NCBI GenBank assembly: GCA_963807975.1
Contig: CAWEDV010000001.1
Coordinates: 1,054,001 to 1,118,000 of the forward strand
Source of the DNA: JAACFF01 sp963807975
Lineage (GTDB): Bacteria > Chloroflexota > Anaerolineae > Promineifilales > Promineifilaceae
Direction of reading: 5' to 3'
Length of the DNA: 64,000 bases
The notes beneath the pieces are model-generated. The model saw only the letters and a program-made list of their open reading frames with translations, had not been told where the DNA came from and did no database searches. Shown one piece after another: positions 8,957 through 17,820 of this stretch (the stretch's first letter is position 1; each line of letters opens with the position of its first letter). Made by a program: the position numbers and the translations under genes.

Positions 8957-10038
8957 CCACTGAACAAGAATCATTCAAGAAGCGCTCGATATTGCCGCGC
9001 ACCTATCTTAGTTTGCGCCAGTGGGAATTGATAGGCACCGGACTTTTCAACCTCATCGTCTTCTCTCTGCTGATCATCTACCTATTTCCCATGGTTTACA
9101 TGGTGTCAACGTCGTTTATGAAGACAGGGCAGCTCCGCGATCGCAACGCCCCTCCTTACCCGGCTCCACAGCTCCGCTTTGAGTACGACGGCAAGGACCG
9201 GCTCATCTACACGGTACCTTTCGATCAGGGCGACCGTCAACTAGCCCTGGTCAAAACAGGTCGAACATCTAGCGAGTTCATCGATCCTGAGAACCCTGGT
9301 GCGGGCTTGGTTAGTTGGGAAGGCAACTGGCGCAGGCTGATTGGCGTCTATAAGTTCCAAATAACTCTGGAAAACTACGACTTGCTTTTGCGCGCCCTCC
9401 GTTTGCCACGAATGCTGCGTAATTCGTTGACATTGGCCCTGATCACCGAGCTTGGGGTGCTTTTGTCTTCCATTATCGTCGCATACGGATTTGCGCGCTT
9501 CCCTTTACCCGGTGGCGATATTCTCTTCTATGTCCTGATCGGCACCATTCTGATTCCGGAGAAAATTACGCTTATTCCCACCTACTTCATGTTCGTGCGT
9601 GTGCTGGGCTGGGATGGATCATGGCTGCCCCTAATCGTACCATTCTTCTTTGGCAACGCAGTTTTCATCTTTCTGCTTCGCCAAAACTTCAAGAGCATCC
9701 CCAAGGATCTGGATGAAGCGGCGATGATTGACGGTGCAGGTCCCATCCGCACCCTGTTTTCGGTGATCTTGCCCCAATCTTGGCCGGTAGTAATCACAGT
9801 CTCACTGCTGCACTTCTTCTACATGTGGAATGAAACACGCCAGGCGGCGCTTTACCTGAGCACCAGGCGCGATTTGGTCCCTGTCTCATTTGGCGTCCAG
9901 AATTTTCAATCTCTTGTGCCAACGCAGAATCAACTCCAGGCCAGCGCGCTGCTGATCATGATCGTTCCGGTCCTGGTACTTCTGTTTTCGCAACGATTCT
10001 TTATGCGCAATCTGGTCATTACCGGGGCGGAGGAGTAA
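8953..10038 (+). CDS. CUT1 sugar ABC transporter permease, MalG-like, with periplasmic insert
   Basis: A 361-residue permease, the partner of the preceding MalF-like gene. Helix 1 (about residues 25-50) is followed by a long hydrophilic stretch of roughly 85 residues before the next helices; most MalG homologues are about 280 residues and lack it. The EAA motif (DEAAMIDGAGP, about residue 253) and five C-terminal helices are normal. The insert contains prolines and aromatic residues and is predicted to lie outside the membrane, where it could touch the binding protein; this role is inference. Start codon ATG overlaps the upstream stop. Confidence 0.88.
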   Translation: MTTEQESFKKRSILPRTYLSLRQWELIGTGLFNLIVFSLLIIYLFPMVYMVSTSFMKTGQLRDRNAPPYPAPQLRFEYDGKDRLIYTVPFDQGDRQLALVKTGRTSSEFIDPENPGAGLVSWEGNWRRLIGVYKFQITLENYDLLLRALRLPRMLRNSLTLALITELGVLLSSIIVAYGFARFPLPGGDILFYVLIGTILIPEKITLIPTYFMFVRVLGWDGSWLPLIVPFFFGNAVFIFLLRQNFKSIPKDLDEAAMIDGAGPIRTLFSVILPQSWPVVITVSLLHFFYMWNETRQAALYLSTRRDLVPVSFGVQNFQSLVPTQNQLQASALLIMIVPVLVLLFSQRFFMRNLVITGAEE

Positions 10039-10044
10039 CTGGCA

Positions 10045-11358
10045 ATGGGTTTCATACCGACAAAAAAGACGGTTGTCGCCCTCTGGACAGGCTGGATGTT
10101 AATCATGTTGGGCTACTTCATTTTTGTCCCCGCCCGTTTGAGGGTGGCGCGACCGGATCGAGCCCTGTCCTGGACGGCAGAGGAAACGACCGCCGGCAGC
10201 CAGCGGCACAAGGTCTATTTAAATGAGCCAACGCTCAACCGGCATGTTTCCTGGGATTCGGAGTTTTATCTGGCTATCGCCGTAGGTGGGTATGAGGATC
10301 CCAATATTCGCCGGGTCGGCGAATCCTTAGGCGTTTCGACGACAGGGGGTGGCTTCTGGCCTTTTGTGATCCCACAGACAGCGGGCGGAGAGCAAGAAGG
10401 AATCTCGCTCAGTTACGCCTTCTTTTCCTTTTATCCCTTTCTAATACGCATATTATCCTTGCCCTTGACTTTTCTAGCCCTAAATCCTATTGCCGCGGCG
10501 AGTATCGCGGGGGTGATCATATCTTTGCTGGGTGCTCTTGCGGCCTCATTGGCCATTTTTCAGTTGGGGCAGGATGAATTGGGTGATGAGGGTGGCCTGC
10601 GGGCAGCTTTCTACCTGCTGATATTTCCGAGCAGTTTCTTCCTGGCCGTGATCTACACAGAAGGGCTTTTCCTGGGTCTGGCCTTCTCATCGCTGCTGTT
10701 GATCCGACGTGGTCACCTCTTTTGGGCCGCGGTATTGGCGGTTTTGGCCACATTTACACGGGCGGTGGGGGTGGCGCTGGTTATCCCGCTGATTATGGCC
10801 TGGACGCGCAGCGGCAGTTGGATGGATCTTGATCTGGAATGGAGGCAGATTTATTACCGGGGCATTCCCTGGAAATCGTTGGGATGGGGGCTGATCATTA
10901 TGTCACCCCTGATCGCTTTCACCATCTGGAAATTATCATATTTCGGGATGGCATTCAGCCGCGTCGAAGAGGAGTTTTTTGGTCGTGGTTTGCTGTCGCT
11001 TGGCTATTCAATTGTGGCCTGGCGGGACGCTTTCAATGCGCTGTTCGGGCCAAATCCACAGTCGGCGGCCTACCATTTTGTCGAGTTTGGGGCGATTGTC
11101 TTGGCCTTTACGGCGTGTATTGCAGGGCTGCGAAAGTACCCGGACCTAGCCTGGTTTGGCCTGCTGGTGGTCTTTCTCTCGTTTACCAGCGGTCCGGCAC
11201 AAGGGATGCACCGTTATGTTCTCGCGGCGCCACCGGTGTGGCTGTTTTTGAGTAATCTCGGCCGTCGACCGGCTTTTGACCGGGTGTGGACGCTGGGCAG
11301 CATCCTGGTGATGGGGGTGATGGCGACGATGTTTATGTTTGATATGTGGGCGGGGTAG
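10045..11358 (+). CDS. PIG-V-like membrane mannosyltransferase (GT-C fold)
   Basis: A 437-residue multispanning protein with about ten hydrophobic helices. The first external loop carries WDSEFYLAIAVGGYED, matching the WDxxWYxxIAxxGY signature of the PIG-V/GPI mannosyltransferase-II family; the acidic residue there is the likely catalytic base. Bacterial members are thought to use polyprenyl-phosphate sugars as donors for glycosylating lipids or proteins at the outer face of the membrane. It starts six bases after the MalG-like gene with GAGGAG upstream, so it is probably in the same transcript although its link to sugar uptake is unclear. The donor and acceptor cannot be deduced. Confidence 0.7.
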   Translation: MGFIPTKKTVVALWTGWMLIMLGYFIFVPARLRVARPDRALSWTAEETTAGSQRHKVYLNEPTLNRHVSWDSEFYLAIAVGGYEDPNIRRVGESLGVSTTGGGFWPFVIPQTAGGEQEGISLSYAFFSFYPFLIRILSLPLTFLALNPIAAASIAGVIISLLGALAASLAIFQLGQDELGDEGGLRAAFYLLIFPSSFFLAVIYTEGLFLGLAFSSLLLIRRGHLFWAAVLAVLATFTRAVGVALVIPLIMAWTRSGSWMDLDLEWRQIYYRGIPWKSLGWGLIIMSPLIAFTIWKLSYFGMAFSRVEEEFFGRGLLSLGYSIVAWRDAFNALFGPNPQSAAYHFVEFGAIVLAFTACIAGLRKYPDLAWFGLLVVFLSFTSGPAQGMHRYVLAAPPVWLFLSNLGRRPAFDRVWTLGSILVMGVMATMFMFDMWAG

Positions 11359-11413
11359 GAACAATCAACTGATAGCGGAAGAGAACGAGCGGTGATCAGC
11401 GCATGGTGATCTG

Positions 11414-12262
11414 TTAGGCGGGCTGGTCATGTTTTGATAGGTGGGCGAATGTGGTTAGATTGACTTGGCGGGTGTGGAGGGCCCGGATGATTTCGGGGTT
11501 GGTGAGGACCTCAAGTTCAGTTTCGCGTTGGGTGTTGTAGATGGTGGCGTCGAGCAGGTAGTCGTCGGAAAAGCCAGGATGGCACATTAACTCGACGGTG
11601 CCTTGGGAGGGAAAATATTCGATGATGTGCAGAAGATGTTCTTTGGTGGCCAACTCATCGTAGAAGGTCGCGTAGAAGCAATCGGGGAAGGGGGGAGATA
11701 ATTCGGCCAGCAAACGGGGCACAAATTCGCGCACTTCATCAAAAAGGATCGAGGGTATGCCGATTGGATCTCCTCCTGGTTGGGCGGCCATCTGGCGAAT
11801 GGCGCAGCCGTATTCAGCGGCTAGTTCGAGTATGGTGCGGAAAAGCTGTTCCGACCAGAATGCGGCATGGTGATGGGAATCAAGGTGGGTTGGCTTGCGG
11901 CCAGACAACTGCATGAATTTTTCGATCTGCGCCCGCCATTCGGCCTTGAGTTGGGCAGGATCAAGTTGATGCCGGTTTTCGAGGAAGGGAATGTATTTCA
12001 AAAATCGGCCGTTTTCGTCAACAAGGGTTCGTATTTGATCAGGCGGCAGCAGAGGGCTGCCTGAGGTCAAGACCAGGTGGGTGCCGAGGCCCAGCTCGGG
12101 GGTTTCCTCTAAGGCCAGTGCCAGATCATCTGCGATGTTGGCAAAGTTCATGAGGCAGGTGGTAGAAGTGACAATACCCCTGCTGTGTGCCTCGCGGATA
12201 CCACGCGATACGCCGGTGCTACGGCCGTAATCATCAGCATTAACAATCAACTTGACGGCCAT
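11414..12262 (-). CDS. YdjC/ChbG-family carbohydrate deacetylase
   Basis: A 282-residue metal-dependent deacetylase of the YdjC family; characterised members (ChbG) remove an acetyl group from chitooligosaccharides, and the HpnK relatives deacetylate hopanoid glycosides. The N-terminal NADDYG (residues 8-13) and the LDSHHH motif (127-132) supply the expected metal ligands and catalytic acidic residues. The start at 12262 is chosen because GGAGGAGAG lies seven bases before it on the minus strand; a longer in-frame version would lack such a site. It overlaps the end of the upstream glycosidase-like gene by 16 bases. The acyl substrate is unknown, but the nearby GH94 phosphorylase makes chitobiose-type sugars an option. 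Confidence 0.82.
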   Translation of the reverse strand: MAVKLIVNADDYGRSTGVSRGIREAHSRGIVTSTTCLMNFANIADDLALALEETPELGLGTHLVLTSGSPLLPPDQIRTLVDENGRFLKYIPFLENRHQLDPAQLKAEWRAQIEKFMQLSGRKPTHLDSHHHAAFWSEQLFRTILELAAEYGCAIRQMAAQPGGDPIGIPSILFDEVREFVPRLLAELSPPFPDCFYATFYDELATKEHLLHIIEYFPSQGTVELMCHPGFSDDYLLDATIYNTQRETELEVLTNPEIIRALHTRQVNLTTFAHLSKHDQPA

Positions 12263-13473
12263 GAACTCTCCTCCAACTGCGCAGCGACAAGCTGCAGCCA
12301 CTCTTGGGGCATTAGCTGCAGATCCCAAGAGAAGACTATCCCATCTGCGCCTCCGCGTCCATAAGCAACCAGGTTTGATTTTATCTGCTGCATTGATAGA
12401 TTTGTTACACCTTCCATCTGCACTAGTTCCATGCCGGCCAAGAGACAGTCGACGCCGGCGCAGCGAGCACGGGCGACCTCTTCCTGAATGAACTGGGGCG
12501 TAACGCCGCGCAGGCGAAGCCCGCTGATTGACTCGGGTAGGGGCTGCTGCAGGGTGCGGGACAAATGATGTAGCGCTTCTCTTTCTTCCATGCCTAGGGC
12601 ATCACACAGCCACTGGGAAAGATGACCCAATTCAAAGGGCAGGCCGGAAGGTCCCAACGTATGGCCGTAGGTCATGGGTTTAATCCAGTCGCCGAACTGA
12701 TTCAATCCTGGCAGATCCTGGCCCACCATGTTGGTAAGTGAGGGGGAGAAGCTGTCCAGACCAACTGCCAAATCATGGCGGCGAATAAGGGCCGCTGTCC
12801 GGGCCACAAAAGTGTTAATGCTTGATTTCCTAAAGTGTAGAAACTGCCGGACAAGCTGTAAATCGACGAGCTCCGGTTCTGGACGATCAGGGCTGAACAA
12901 GAGGGACAGCAAAGCAAGTACCTTTGGGGCCGAGCTGCACAGTCCAGTCAAAACGTCCTGCACCTGGGTCAGGTCCAATCCCTGCTCAGCTGCGGCGGCG
13001 TGACAATCGGGACAGAAGCAGGCCAGATGGGCAGTGGGATCGGCAGCGGGCGAGGGAAAGCGAATACGATCGAGGAAGATGCCGTCATAGAGCCCTGCAC
13101 TAAGGATTTCAGCGAGATGGGCGGCAGCGGCTTCTTGCACGGAAGGCTGGTTGGGGCAGACGAAGGTAAATTCAGGAAGGCCCCGAAAACCCGGAACTGG
13201 CTCTCCGTTGAGGCCAATTGTTTGCCACTCCCTGCGGGGCACAAAGCAACCATCACCGGTTAACAATGGATGCCAGCGATACAGTTTGGCCCCATGCCGC
13301 TCGGCTTCCTCACGGCATATTTGAATTAAATGCTGGGCAGCTTCCCAACCTATCAGCAGGAGAGATATGGGCAGCAGATCCATTGTTTGGCGCAGTTTGC
13401 CGGCTACGCGCTGCTGCACTTGCGGGGAAGTGCCTGGATTGGACTCTAGATATTGAACGGCCAAGGTGGTCAT
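12247..13473 (-). CDS. Putative glycoside-hydrolase-like TIM-barrel protein
   Basis: About 408 residues, cytoplasmic, without signal peptide. The centre reads YDGIFLDRIRFPS, the pattern of the hypothetical glycosidase-like (GHL/DUF4015-type) TIM barrels, where the Asp is a likely catalytic residue. It is followed by a CFCPDC cysteine motif that such proteins often carry, and DGIVFSWDLQ near the end resembles the last barrel strand. No characterised relative is recognised, so the reaction is open. ATG at 13473 has GGAG five bases upstream; a GTG six bases earlier overlaps the stop of the acetyltransferase gene. It sits between an N-acetyltransferase and a deacetylase, suggesting amino-sugar or acetylated-glycan chemistry. 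Confidence 0.55.
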   Translation of the reverse strand: MTTLAVQYLESNPGTSPQVQQRVAGKLRQTMDLLPISLLLIGWEAAQHLIQICREEAERHGAKLYRWHPLLTGDGCFVPRREWQTIGLNGEPVPGFRGLPEFTFVCPNQPSVQEAAAAHLAEILSAGLYDGIFLDRIRFPSPAADPTAHLACFCPDCHAAAAEQGLDLTQVQDVLTGLCSSAPKVLALLSLLFSPDRPEPELVDLQLVRQFLHFRKSSINTFVARTAALIRRHDLAVGLDSFSPSLTNMVGQDLPGLNQFGDWIKPMTYGHTLGPSGLPFELGHLSQWLCDALGMEEREALHHLSRTLQQPLPESISGLRLRGVTPQFIQEEVARARCAGVDCLLAGMELVQMEGVTNLSMQQIKSNLVAYGRGGADGIVFSWDLQLMPQEWLQLVAAQLEESSWPSS

Positions 13474-13475
13474 GC

Positions 13476-14321
13476 TCACTCCGCAGCCCCGGTTGTGCTT
13501 TGTCCGGTCGCAGCCGGCAGTAGTTCGAGCGCCTTGTGAACAACCTGTTGGTCTAGATGGAACTTGGCAGCAATGGCGGTGGCGATATCACCGTCGATGA
13601 TTGTGTCGAAACGGCGCCCGTCTTCGAAACGGGAAAACTGGGCCGGAATCTCGACGCTGTTGAAGCGCCACATCTGTTCGTTGAGAATCTTGTGCACGAT
13701 AACGCGCTGCAGGAAATGGCCGTGTGGGCCATAGTCGGCGGTTGTGGCCTGACGATAGCGATCGAGGGTCACGGGTCGGTCGATGAGGGTGAAGGCGTAT
13801 TCGTTCGGATGAGGACGGCGTTCAATCTGGTAACATCCGTCACCTAGAGGATCGATCGAATAGCGGTGAAAGGGGGTATCCTTTTGAGCGATCACCTCAG
13901 GGTTGAGGGGAAGCACGCCATAAATGGGAAAGCCAACATCAACTATCCATTTTTGTCCATCCAGGAGCAGGATAACGGCTGTATGGCAGCCAATGGAATC
14001 CTGCATATCGTTTATGGTCAGGTATCCTTCATAGCCCAACCCATTGAGCAGAGCACTGAAAGCAAAATTACTCTCGAAGCAGGTGCCGCCTCCGCCCATG
14101 CGCAAGTGATCGTTCCAAAAGATGTCGGGCCAGCGGGGGCGGTTCTCTAGTTGATCACAATCAGCGCGCCTGACGATGCGGGAAGCGCTTTCCCAGGGAA
14201 CAATGCGTACAAAAGCAGCGACGAGCTGTTCAAGATGCTGGTGATCCGGCTTTCCGTGGGTGACTTGCAAATGGTTTAGAACGGCGCACTGTAATTCTTT
14301 GTAGAGTTTTGGAGCGAACAT
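13476..14321 (-). CDS. Arylamine N-acetyltransferase family protein
   Basis: A 281-residue member of the NAT family, which moves acetyl or longer acyl groups from CoA to amines through a cysteine thioester. The catalytic triad is visible as Cys81 in GGTCFESN, His113 in GCHTAVIL and Asp128 in IVDVGFP, in the usual order and spacing. Length matches NATs (about 260-290). It is the first gene of a three-gene minus-strand operon with the glycosidase-like and YdjC genes, its stop lying two bases from the next ATG. The physiological substrate is unknown; many bacterial NATs act in secondary metabolism rather than on arylamines. Confidence 0.85.
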   Translation of the reverse strand: MFAPKLYKELQCAVLNHLQVTHGKPDHQHLEQLVAAFVRIVPWESASRIVRRADCDQLENRPRWPDIFWNDHLRMGGGGTCFESNFAFSALLNGLGYEGYLTINDMQDSIGCHTAVILLLDGQKWIVDVGFPIYGVLPLNPEVIAQKDTPFHRYSIDPLGDGCYQIERRPHPNEYAFTLIDRPVTLDRYRQATTADYGPHGHFLQRVIVHKILNEQMWRFNSVEIPAQFSRFEDGRRFDTIIDGDIATAIAAKFHLDQQVVHKALELLPAATGQSTTGAAE

Positions 14322-14502
14322 AGTGCAGAATTATAGTCGCCTGAATAAAAGCTGCCAGATTAAGAATTACTCTTGGAAGCTGGCGGGAATAAATTGTCTA
14401 TGTGTCGCCAAACCGGCGGTAAAAAGCCTTGCTCCTCACTTGGGCAAGGGTTAGAATGCCCCCGCAGAGGACAGCGACTAGGCTGTCTCATAGGACTACT
14501 CA

Positions 14503-16128
14503 TTGATCGAGCCTTTTGACGAGGCGGAACCGGTCGAGCCAATTGGCGACCGGGAGCCAGCCCCATCCGTTCAGCCCGACGGCGCAGAGCCCGAAGAGGA
14601 ACAAACAATCGTCCAGGCCGCGGCCATACTGGCTGCAGGTAATGTCGCCAGCCGCCTGCTTGGCCTGGCTCGCCAGACCGTAAAAGCCAATCTCTTTGGT
14701 GCGTCCGGTTTGTTGAGCGCATTCGAGGTGGCGGCCTTTGTTCCGGTGTCGCTTTATGAATTGATCATAGGGGGAATGGTTAATGCAGCGCTTGTGCCGG
14801 TTTTTAGCGACTACGCCTCCAAGGAAAGACGGGATGAACTCTGGGGTGTGTTGAGCACGGTCTTAAGCGTGGCAACGATTGTCCTGCTGCTGGTGGTGGC
14901 TTTAGTCATGGCTCTGGCACCGCAGATCGCCTGGTTGGTCGGGGCCAATGAATTTGACAATCCGGCGCTAACGGAGATGGCGATACGATTGATGCGTATG
15001 GCTACGCCAGCGATCCTATTCCTGGGCGTCGCCAGCGTACTCACTGGTGCACTTTTTGCCCTGAAACGCTTCAGTGTGCCAGCTTTTATCGGCGCGATTT
15101 TCAACGGCACGATTGTGGCCGTGGCTTTGCTTCGTCCGGATCATATCGACAGCCTGGTCTGGGGTATGCTGCTGGGTTCACTCTTGCAGACCGTGGTGCA
15201 GCTTTGGGCTCTGCGCGATGCGCGACTACGCTGGCGGTTTGACTGGCGGCATCCGGCGGTACGGCGCATTTTGGCCTTGTACACACCGATTGTGGCCGGA
15301 TTGGTGATTAACCAACTGGCGATTGCATTGAGCTACAATTTGGCGACGCGTACCGGGGACCAGAGTATTTCTTATATGCGCTTCGCGACCACCTTATACC
15401 AGTTTCCTTTAGGCTTGGTGGTGACGGCGCTCTCGGTGGCTACGCTGCCTACGCTGGCCCGGCAAGCCGAAGGTCATCTGACGGAGTTTAAAGAAACTTT
15501 GTCGGAAGGGCTGCGCCTGGTGATCACTTTGACTCTGCCAGCTACGGCGGGATTGTTCGCTCTGGCGGTGCCGATTGTGGCGCTGCTGTTTGAGCATGGG
15601 GAGTTCACAACGCAAGATACGGAAACAACAGCGCTGGTACTGCGCGTTTATCTTTTTGGACTGCCGTTCGCAGCGGTGGACCAGATGCTGGTGTATTCGT
15701 CGTATGCGCGAAAAGACACGATGCGGCCTGCTTTGGTGGGCGTGATCAGTATTGTGATTTACTCAATAACGGCGGTGGTGTTGTTACGGCCGTTGGGGCT
15801 CTTGAGCTTGATGGTGGCCGATGGGGTAAAGCATGTTGTACATACGTTGATGATGGTTTTCGTTATGCGCGATCAGATTGGTGATTTGCGCGGCTTTGGC
15901 ATCAGCCGCACAATATTCAAGTCACTACTGGCCGCTCTGGCGACGGGGGCGGCTGCTTATTTTGCTGCTGAGTTGATTATGGATAGTCTGGCTATCGGCG
16001 GATTCGTTCAGACTTTGTTGGTGGTATTTATTGGGGGCGTGGCCGGGGTCGTGGTCTACACGGTGATGGTGTTTGTGCTAAATATCAGGGAGGCGAAGCG
16101 GCTGCCGCAGTTGTTGAAGGGTCGGTAG
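14503..16128 (+). CDS. murJ: MurJ/MviN lipid II flippase
   Basis: A 541-residue polytopic protein of the MOP superfamily, expected to flip lipid II across the membrane for peptidoglycan synthesis. After an acidic 30-residue N-terminal tail, the MurJ core begins with ASRLLGLARQ and contains about 14 hydrophobic helices; the GGMVNAALVPVFSDY segment is a family hallmark. The start is TTG at 14503, with AGGA seven bases upstream. An in-frame stop at 14491 rules out a longer start and no ATG or GTG is close. It is divergent from the acetyltransferase operon. Membership in MurJ rather than another exporter is well supported by the motifs. Confidence 0.88.
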   Translation: MIEPFDEAEPVEPIGDREPAPSVQPDGAEPEEEQTIVQAAAILAAGNVASRLLGLARQTVKANLFGASGLLSAFEVAAFVPVSLYELIIGGMVNAALVPVFSDYASKERRDELWGVLSTVLSVATIVLLLVVALVMALAPQIAWLVGANEFDNPALTEMAIRLMRMATPAILFLGVASVLTGALFALKRFSVPAFIGAIFNGTIVAVALLRPDHIDSLVWGMLLGSLLQTVVQLWALRDARLRWRFDWRHPAVRRILALYTPIVAGLVINQLAIALSYNLATRTGDQSISYMRFATTLYQFPLGLVVTALSVATLPTLARQAEGHLTEFKETLSEGLRLVITLTLPATAGLFALAVPIVALLFEHGEFTTQDTETTALVLRVYLFGLPFAAVDQMLVYSSYARKDTMRPALVGVISIVIYSITAVVLLRPLGLLSLMVADGVKHVVHTLMMVFVMRDQIGDLRGFGISRTIFKSLLAALATGAAAYFAAELIMDSLAIGGFVQTLLVVFIGGVAGVVVYTVMVFVLNIREAKRLPQLLKGR

Positions 16129-16179
16129 GAAGTCAGGATCAGGGACTGCCATGAAGATAAAGATTGGGATATAAATAGA

Positions 16180-16203
16180 GATTGGGATTGGGATTGGGAT
16201 TGG
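16180..16203. repeat. Short GATTGG tandem repeat
   Basis: Four perfect tandem copies of the hexamer GATTGG lie in the 229-base gap between murJ and the phosphoesterase gene; a further GATTGG-like unit lies at 16162. The rest of the gap is AT-richer and includes a TATAAT hexamer at 16296-16301 that could be the -10 box of the next gene, though no convincing -35 box is seen. Confidence 0.7.
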
Positions 16204-16357
16204 AGTTTAGGGGGGCTCGAGATCGGATTGCTTGGAAAATGGTTGGTTTTGCAATAAACTTTATGTCAATCATAGCCATTATGAGCGCTCTGCATTATAA
16301 TCATTTTTATCAACGGATTTTAAGCGGGAATATTTAGCAGAATCAGAGGAGTCTGTC

Positions 16358-17815
16358 ATGCTTGTGGTATTATCCGACCTCCATTTTGAGGAAGAAGCAG
16401 CCAATCAAATCCTTGGCGACGGTAGCCACCCACCCCTAGAATTCCATCGCAATCTGCCGGCAAAACCCTATGAACTTTTATTCGCGCACCTGGCCAATGA
16501 AGCGCAGCGCAATGGTGCGCAGCGTTTAGACCTGGTCCTGGCTGGTGACATTTTTGATCTGCACCGCACTGGTCTCTGGTTCAGGGAAAATCCGGTTGGA
16601 TCTCGTCCCTATGTAAGTACCAATGAGGTAAGTGCGGAGCTGGAAGCGCTGCTGCTGCGTATCATCCGCGGAATCGGCCAAGAGAAGAATGTACGCGATG
16701 TGCTGGGTGCTTTCAAGCTGCTTAGTGTTGGCAGGTATGTCGATGATCAAGATGAGGAGCGGGCGTTTCCGGTGCCGGTACGGGTGCATTATATTCCCGG
16801 AAATCATGACCGGCTGGCTAATGCGACGCCAGATGTACGGCGGGCAATACGGCAAGCGTTGGGAGCATCCGACCACGGGGCACTGTTCCCCTATATTCAC
16901 AGCAGCGCGGCGGAACAGGTGCTGGTCCGACATGGACATGAATATGACTACACTAATTTCGCGTTCGACAACCGCGAAACGAAGAAATTCGCCATGCATC
17001 TCCCGGCTGCACATTATCAAGATCCGACGGTGGGAGATTTTGTGACGGTAGATATCGCTTCGCGTTTGCCTTCCATGTTTCGGGATTATCATGGAGATGA
17101 GACTATCCTGGCCGATTTGACCTTACGCACACTCTATTTGCGTATGCTTGAATTTGACGATCTACGCCCGCTGACGGCGATCTTTAATTTCTTTGTCTAT
17201 GCGGATGGGTTGTTCATCGACCGGGAGTTGGCCTGGCGAGCGGTAGAACCGGTGGTGATAAATCTCCTGGAAGAACTACACGATGATCCCTATTTGTTGG
17301 GTTGGTTAGATAAGCTGGATAAGCGTTGGTGTCTGGAAATGGTTGACGCTATCCAAGCTGTTTTGGTCGCCAAACCGTGGCGCTGGACCAGCCAGCATAT
17401 CCCCCTGGATTTAGCGGAAGCCATCGCCACAAAAGCGTTGGATAGCACGGGACGGCGTCCTGGAGCGGAAGTGTATGCCGCGCGTGAAGACACAGTACGC
17501 AGCGGAGAGCATCGATTTTTAATTGCTGGGCACACCCATAGGCCACAAGTAGCCCTGATCGCCAGCGATCATCTTGGGGAACGGTATTATGTGGATACGG
17601 GCACTTGGCGCAATCGCGTGCCCGCCACACCGGATTTCAAGCAGTTCGGGCGTCTCAAAGCGCTCAATTATGTCATTGTATATGGTCCCAATGAAGACCG
17701 GCACGCACTTGAGCCCGACCAGGTCAAGATCGCCTCTTTCGATTATTGGTCGGGGACCACGCAGGGCTGGGAACGGGACCGCTTGGGCATCAAATCATTT
17801 GACCAGACCAGGTAA
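16358..17815 (+). CDS. Calcineurin-like metallophosphoesterase
   Basis: A 485-residue cytoplasmic protein with all sequence blocks of the dimetal phosphoesterase fold: SDLH (Asp7, His9), AGD (Asp64), GNHD (148-151), a VRHGHEYD block in the middle and GHTH (His392, His394). Such enzymes hydrolyse phosphomonoesters or diesters, with substrates from nucleotides to UDP-sugars. At 485 residues it is longer than the 270-residue minimal enzymes; the extra middle section (about 210-370) is helical and may shape the substrate pocket. GAGGAG sits seven bases before ATG. The PLP decarboxylase gene begins five bases after the stop, so the two are probably cotranscribed. Substrate unknown. Confidence 0.85.
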   Translation: MLVVLSDLHFEEEAANQILGDGSHPPLEFHRNLPAKPYELLFAHLANEAQRNGAQRLDLVLAGDIFDLHRTGLWFRENPVGSRPYVSTNEVSAELEALLLRIIRGIGQEKNVRDVLGAFKLLSVGRYVDDQDEERAFPVPVRVHYIPGNHDRLANATPDVRRAIRQALGASDHGALFPYIHSSAAEQVLVRHGHEYDYTNFAFDNRETKKFAMHLPAAHYQDPTVGDFVTVDIASRLPSMFRDYHGDETILADLTLRTLYLRMLEFDDLRPLTAIFNFFVYADGLFIDRELAWRAVEPVVINLLEELHDDPYLLGWLDKLDKRWCLEMVDAIQAVLVAKPWRWTSQHIPLDLAEAIATKALDSTGRRPGAEVYAAREDTVRSGEHRFLIAGHTHRPQVALIASDHLGERYYVDTGTWRNRVPATPDFKQFGRLKALNYVIVYGPNEDRHALEPDQVKIASFDYWSGTTQGWERDRLGIKSFDQTR

Positions 17816-17820
17816 GAAAC

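Noticed and set aside
13557..14150. Plus-strand frames opposite the arylamine acetyltransferase gene
   Set aside because: Antisense to a gene with an intact catalytic triad; no conserved features.
16180..16203. Hexamer repeats as a CRISPR or iteron origin
   Set aside because: Too short and uninterrupted for CRISPR, and no DnaA boxes or replication gene nearby.
16296..16301. TATAAT as a promoter for the phosphoesterase gene
   Set aside because: No acceptable -35 hexamer at 16-18 bases, so it is mentioned but not called.
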